A stretch of DNA of 64,000 nucleotides, taken from Flexivirga meconopsidis. GTDB lineage: Bacteria > Actinomycetota > Actinomycetes > Actinomycetales > Dermatophilaceae. Location: contig NZ_JAOBQJ010000005.1 in NCBI RefSeq assembly GCF_026162425.1, positions 248,001-312,000 of the forward strand, in the 5' to 3' direction. Positions 60,389-64,000 of this stretch are shown in pieces. A program made the translations under genes and the position numbers. The notes under the pieces are model-generated. The model was given only the letters and a program-made list of their open reading frames with translations, had not been told where the DNA came from and ran no database searches. Within the stretch, counting starts at the first letter, position 1. Each line of letters begins with the position of its first letter.

Positions 60389-61874
60389 CGGCCAACCGTA
60401 GCCGCCGGGGTGGGGTGTCATCCCCCGCCCATGACCGCAGCAGCGCGACGACGAGTACGCCGCAGAGCGCCACGACACCGGCCCCGGTGAAGAGCGCGTG
60501 GTGCATGCCTGCCATAAAGGCATCCCGCGCCGACTGCGCGACCGAGCCACCGAAGTGCGTTGCCGCCGCGACGGATTCGCGCGCCTTCCCAGCTGCCGGC
60601 TGCGGCAGTCCAGGCGTGCGCAGTCGCGCGCGGTAGGTGCTGGACAGGATGCTGCCGAGCACCGCGATCCCGAGCGCGCCGCCGAACTCGCGGGCCAGGT
60701 CGTTCATGGCGGAGGCGACGCCCTGCTGTTCGCGCGGCAGGGCGTCGGTGATCGCCGAGGTCGCCGGGGTCATCGTCCAGCCCATGCCGGTGCCGAGCAC
60801 CCAGAGCAGGACCGCGATCAGCCAGTAGGCGGTGGAGTCGCCGAGCGCGGCAAGGCCGCACATCGCCCCCGCGACCAGCGTCATACCGGCGGCGCAGAGC
60901 GGGCGGAGACCGAAGCGTGCAACGAGGTGCGGCGCCACCCGCGCACCGGGCATCAGCCCCGCTGCCAGGGGCAGCACCGCGCACGCCGTGACCAGCGGTG
61001 ACCAGTCCCGGACGAACTGCAGATATTGCACGAAGACGAAGACGAAACCGAAGAAGAGGAAGAACAACGCGCTGACGGCCAGCGTGCCGCCGGTGAACCC
61101 GCCGTGCCGGAAAAGCCGAACGTCGAGCAACGGCGCGGTGATTCGTCGCTCCCACAGCACGAACGCGGTGAGTACGACGGCGCCTGCGACCAGGCCGCCC
61201 ACGGTGCGCCCGGCGGACCACCCGTAGGTCGGTGCCTCGATGATCGAGTAGACGCCGATGCCGAGCCCGGCGACAGCGAGCAGGGCACCGACTCCGTCGA
61301 ACCGGCCGGTCCGCGGCTCGTGTGACTCGGGCACGTTGCGCCATGACGCAAGCAGTGCGATGCACCCAATCATGCTGCTGAGCAAGAAGATTGAGCGCCA
61401 GGACCACCAGGTGAGCAGCAGCCCGGAGCCCAACAGGCCGAGCACGGCGCTCGCGCCGGCGAGCCCGGTCCAGACGGCCACCCCCCGCATGCGCTCGGCC
61501 TCCGGGAAGGTCGCGGTGATGGTGGACAGGGTCGCGGGCATGACCAGTGCGGCCGCGACGCCCATCGCCACCCGCACCCCGATCAGTGCCGCGGGTGCCT
61601 CGGTGGCGACCGTTGCCAGTGTCGCGACGACAAAGAGCGTCAGGCCGCCGAGCAGCACCCGACGACGGCCCAGTCGGTCACCGAGGTAGCCGCCCGGCAG
61701 CAGCAGCGCGGCGAAGGTCAGCGCGTATCCGTCGACGATCCAGGACAGTTCGGTCTGCGTGGCGCCGGTTGCGCGGGCCAGGTCGGGCAACGCCACCATC
61801 AGCGACGACACGGCCGACACGACCGCGGTGAGCGCGAGGCAGACCGCGACGAGCGCGGCACGGTGTGTGTTCAT
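60282..61874 (-). CDS. MFS drug efflux transporter (DHA2 family)
   Basis: 530-aa transporter with about 14 membrane segments, the DHA2 (QacA/EmrB) layout. ELSWIVDGYALTFAALLLPGGYLGDRLGRRR contains motif A, and the antiporter motif C region is GLAGASAVLGLLGSGLL. The last helix ends near residue 490 and a polar Arg/Pro-rich tail extends into the next gene in another frame, so the 3' end may be slightly off or truly overlapping. Divergent TetR gene is the probable repressor. Confidence 0.9.
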   Translation of the reverse strand: MNTHRAALVAVCLALTAVVSAVSSLMVALPDLARATGATQTELSWIVDGYALTFAALLLPGGYLGDRLGRRRVLLGGLTLFVVATLATVATEAPAALIGVRVAMGVAAALVMPATLSTITATFPEAERMRGVAVWTGLAGASAVLGLLGSGLLLTWWSWRSIFLLSSMIGCIALLASWRNVPESHEPRTGRFDGVGALLAVAGLGIGVYSIIEAPTYGWSAGRTVGGLVAGAVVLTAFVLWERRITAPLLDVRLFRHGGFTGGTLAVSALFFLFFGFVFVFVQYLQFVRDWSPLVTACAVLPLAAGLMPGARVAPHLVARFGLRPLCAAGMTLVAGAMCGLAALGDSTAYWLIAVLLWVLGTGMGWTMTPATSAITDALPREQQGVASAMNDLAREFGGALGIAVLGSILSSTYRARLRTPGLPQPAAGKARESVAAATHFGGSVAQSARDAFMAGMHHALFTGAGVVALCGVLVVALLRSWAGDDTPPRRLRLAGGQTTRAGRPGSRPGGAEAPRAVRQARPSPLLLDP

Positions 61875-61948
61875 CGGAAGTCACTCCTTGGATTCGACGC
61901 CGGCGTACCTGCGCCGACCTCGTCACTCTCGGGCCGCACGGACGCTAG

Positions 61949-61965
61949 ATTCAACACTGATGAAT
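61949..61965. promoter_or_regulatory. Operator candidate at TetR start
   Basis: ATTCA-ACACTGA-TGAAT, 5-bp inverted arms, overlaps the TetR start codon. A -10-like TAGATT (61946-61951) lies only 8 bp before the ATG, suggesting a leaderless, autoregulated TetR transcript between the divergent MFS and TetR genes. Confidence 0.45.
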
Positions 61966-62562
61966 AAGTCACGAGGACGCCGACCGGGCCGTCCGCAGAC
62001 CCGCGAACGGATCCTGGACGCTGCCCGCGAGGCCTTCCTGGCGAGCGGTTACGAACGCACCTCGCTGCGGCGGATCGCCGCGGCAGCCGAGGTCGACGTG
62101 GCACTGCTGAGCTACCACTTCGGTTCCAAACAGGGGCTTTTCGCTGCCGCGATGACTCTGCCGATCCGGCCCGGTGACGAGATCGAGAAGGCGCTCGGCG
62201 CACCCGTCGAGCAGTGGCCCGAACGGATCCTGCGCACCGTGCTCCGTGTCTGGGACCACCCGCAGGCCGGGCCTGCCGCGGTCCACACCCTGCTTGCCGC
62301 CGCCGCGGACCCGGTCGCGCGGCGCGCTCTCGATGAATTCCTGGAGCGGGAACTGCTCGCCCGCATCGAACGGCATCTGGCCGGCCGCGACGCCCGCCAG
62401 CGGGCGATGGGCCTGCTCGTGCCGACCGCCGGATTGCTGACGACGCGCTACCTGCTGCGGGTGCCCGCGTACGCCGAGGCGTCGCACGACGAACTCGTGC
62501 GCATCGTGGCGCCGTCCCTCGCCATACACCTGCGCGGAGCGCGGGCGGCGTCGCCGGACTGA
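61960..62562 (+). CDS. TetR family transcriptional regulator
   Basis: 200 aa. The N-terminal helix-turn-helix (about 10-57) has RERILDAAREAFLASGYERTSLRRIAAAAEVDVALLSYHFGSK, a TetR signature; the C-terminal domain matches the TetR_C group with the conserved LLRVPAYAEASHDELVRIVAP ending. The ATG at 61960 follows a -10-like TAGATT. Divergent from the DHA2 efflux gene across 85 bp, so it likely represses the pump and responds to its substrate. Confidence 0.9.
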   Translation: MNKSRGRRPGRPQTRERILDAAREAFLASGYERTSLRRIAAAAEVDVALLSYHFGSKQGLFAAAMTLPIRPGDEIEKALGAPVEQWPERILRTVLRVWDHPQAGPAAVHTLLAAAADPVARRALDEFLERELLARIERHLAGRDARQRAMGLLVPTAGLLTTRYLLRVPAYAEASHDELVRIVAPSLAIHLRGARAASPD

Positions 62563-62653
62563 GCCACGTCGCCGCCGCGTACGACTGCGGTCGCAGACAA
62601 GAGGCGACCCGCGGGCGATCCACGGGTAGCGACGGTGCCGCGACGGTGGTGGC

Positions 62654-63382
62654 ATGACACAACAACTGCACTCACTCACTCCCCCGCCGACGGCCGACCG
62701 CACGCTGCTCGGGGACCGGCTGGTGAAGCGCTACGCGCCGTCGGTCCAGGACAGTCCGCCCGCGCTCGCCGGGGTCTCGCTGGCTGTCGCGCCCGGTGAG
62801 TCCGTCGCCGTCATGGGTCCGTCGGGCTCCGGCAAGACGACCCTGCTGCACGTGCTGGCCGGAATCGTCCGACCCGACGAGGGGGACGTCGTGTGGAACG
62901 GCAACAGCCTGCGCGGCGCCTCCGACGCCACTCGAACCACGTTGCGGCGCAGCGAATTCGGCTTCGTCTTCCAGTCCGGTCAGCTGATCCCGGAGCTGCC
63001 CGCGATCGAGAACGTCGCGCTGCCCCTACTGCTCGGCGGCACCGACCGCCGGCAGGCCGAAGCGCGCGCGGCCGCGCTCTTCGCACCTCTCGGACTGGGC
63101 GGCCTGGAGCGACGCCGACCGGGCGAGCTGTCCGGCGGCCAGGCGCAACGGGTGGCGATCGCCCGCGCGCTCGTCGGCACGCCGGGAGTCGTCTTCGCCG
63201 ACGAGCCGACCGGGGCGCTCGACCAGCACACCAGCGGCGAGGTGATGCACCACCTGACCGGACTGAGCCGCCACCTGGGGGCGTCCCTGCTGATCGTGAC
63301 CCACGACGCGAACGTCGCCGGCTGGTGCGACCGCACGCTGCATATGCAGGACGGCCGCATCGTCGGGGAGGCGCGCCGATGA
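62654..63382 (+). CDS. ABC transporter ATP-binding protein (MacB/LolD type)
   Basis: 242-aa ATPase of the MacB/LolD class. Walker A GPSGSGKTT, Q-loop VFQSGQLIPELPAIENVALP, ABC signature LSGGQAQR and Walker B VVFADEPTGALD are complete. It pairs with the FtsX-like permease downstream, overlapping by 4 bp (ATGA), and resembles bacitracin- or peptide-responsive exporters. No two-component genes are visible within the window. Confidence 0.95.
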   Translation: MTQQLHSLTPPPTADRTLLGDRLVKRYAPSVQDSPPALAGVSLAVAPGESVAVMGPSGSGKTTLLHVLAGIVRPDEGDVVWNGNSLRGASDATRTTLRRSEFGFVFQSGQLIPELPAIENVALPLLLGGTDRRQAEARAAALFAPLGLGGLERRRPGELSGGQAQRVAIARALVGTPGVVFADEPTGALDQHTSGEVMHHLTGLSRHLGASLLIVTHDANVAGWCDRTLHMQDGRIVGEARR

Positions 63383-64000
63383 ACGTGCTGCCTGCCCTGC
63401 GCACCGCCCGCCGCATCGAACGCGCCACCGACTCGTCCGGCCGGTTGCCCAACACCCTTGCCATCGTTGCCTTCTCGGTCGCGACGGCTGCCCTGCTCAT
63501 TGCGCTTGCCGGCCTGCACGGCTTCCAGGTGCGCGACGCGACCCACCCGACCGACGTGTCCTACACCTACGTCGGGCTCGCGGCCTGCGCTGCCGGCCTG
63601 CTCGCCGCGCCGGTGCTGACCCTTGGGGGCGTCGCCGCCCGGCTGACCGTCGGTCGCCGCGACCACCGTCTCGCGACGCTGCGCCTCGCGGGCGCCACTC
63701 GCACCCAGGTCGTCGCGATCACGCTCGTGGAGTCCGGACGGCTGGCCCTGCTCGGCTCACTCATCGGCATCGTCCTGTATGCCGGGAGTCTCGTGCCACT
63801 GTCGACCCTCCGTTTCGAGGAACACGCGTTCAGCTACCGCCAACTCGTGGTGCCGCTGTGGTGGTTGCCGCTCGTCGTGCTCGGCGTGACGCTGCTCGCC
63901 GTCGTGTCCGGGGCGATCGGGCTGCGCCGGGTCGCGATCAGTCCGCTGGGCGTGACTGCCCGCCATACGCCTCGAGGGCTGAGCGTGGTCCGGGTGCTAC
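63379..64000 (+). CDS. FtsX-like ABC permease, 3' end outside window
   Basis: The first 207 codons are present. The N-terminal membrane helix (about 26-46, TLAIVAFSVATAALLIALAG) is followed by two more hydrophobic segments, LAACAAGLLAAPVLTLGGVAA and a stretch ending RHTPRGLSVVRV. ATLRLAGATRTQV is typical of FtsX/MacB permease coupling regions. The ATG overlaps the ATPase stop (ATGA). The gene continues past base 64000. Confidence 0.85.
   Translation, partial: MNVLPALRTARRIERATDSSGRLPNTLAIVAFSVATAALLIALAGLHGFQVRDATHPTDVSYTYVGLAACAAGLLAAPVLTLGGVAARLTVGRRDHRLATLRLAGATRTQVVAITLVESGRLALLGSLIGIVLYAGSLVPLSTLRFEEHAFSYRQLVVPLWWLPLVVLGVTLLAVVSGAIGLRRVAISPLGVTARHTPRGLSVVRVL

Noticed and set aside
1-64000. 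CRISPR array, transposase or prophage
   Set aside because: No regularly spaced repeats, no integrase or transposase motifs, and no phage structural genes were found on either strand.

Overview
The window is a 64 kb chromosomal segment of a high-GC Gram-positive bacterium. Dense GTG/ATG-started genes with 4-bp overlaps, twin-arginine secreted proteins, a DtxR/IdeR-type iron box, a mycobacterial-like nadD-rsfS-phosphatase block and the actinobacterial CobN/ChlID form of cobaltochelatase all point to Actinomycetota. A Micrococcales family such as Dermacoccaceae or Intrasporangiaceae is plausible but is inference. No phage, transposase or CRISPR array was seen.

Layout. 1-6 kb: glycan use (two sugar ABC permeases, a GH3 beta-N-acetylhexosaminidase, then a secreted sialidase-like Asp-box protein and a Tat-exported DUF4185 protein behind a LacI-type operator). 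6-13 kb: regulators and small operons (TetR plus epimerase, GlxA-type regulator diverging from an MFS transporter, a signal-less solute-binding-like protein plus a MOSC protein, a small Cys-rich secreted protein, a GAF-LuxR regulator). 12.7-37.3 kb: an almost complete aerobic (cob) adenosylcobalamin pathway, from SUMT to cobalamin synthase, with two cobalamin riboswitches and several fusions (BluB-CobT, CobI-CobJ, CobL, CobB-CobC, ChlI-ChlD). 37.4-44.6 kb: a Tat-exported esterase, a GlxA regulator diverging from an unusual isochorismatase-fold operon, a zinc alcohol dehydrogenase and an SDR. 44.7-46.7 kb: a low-GC island with a TIR-domain gene ending at tRNA-Ala(GGC). 46.8-60.4 kb: mostly housekeeping genes on the minus strand (siderophore-interacting protein, thioesterase-like protein, phosphatase, rsfS, nadD, proA, proB, obgE, rpmA, rplU, RNase E/G, DUF2344). 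60.3-64 kb: an efflux MFS with a divergent TetR, and a MacB/FtsX-like ABC exporter cut by the window end.

How the parts work together. The B12 genes form five transcription units: cobQ-cobF; cobN-bluB/cobT (riboswitch 1, minus strand); cobG-cobH-cobIJ; cobL-cobM; and chlID-cobO-cobBC-cobA-cobS-cobU-cbiB (riboswitch 2, plus strand). cobK lies downstream, divergent from an FhuF-like Fe-S protein. Not seen are a cobalt transporter, CobE/CbiG-like genes and a recognised cob(II)yrinate reductase. The histidine phosphatase beside cobQ and the FhuF-like protein are candidates for two missing steps (inference).

Most interesting leads: the GlxA-controlled operon pairing a cytosolic and a lipoprotein isochorismatase-like hydrolase with an unknown Tat protein; the low-GC TIR gene between native DNA and tRNA-Ala; three copies of a 15-19 bp element upstream of proA that could form alternative hairpins; and a strong excess of the heptamer GTATGAC/GTCATAC (32 sites located by eye) across native DNA on both strands.
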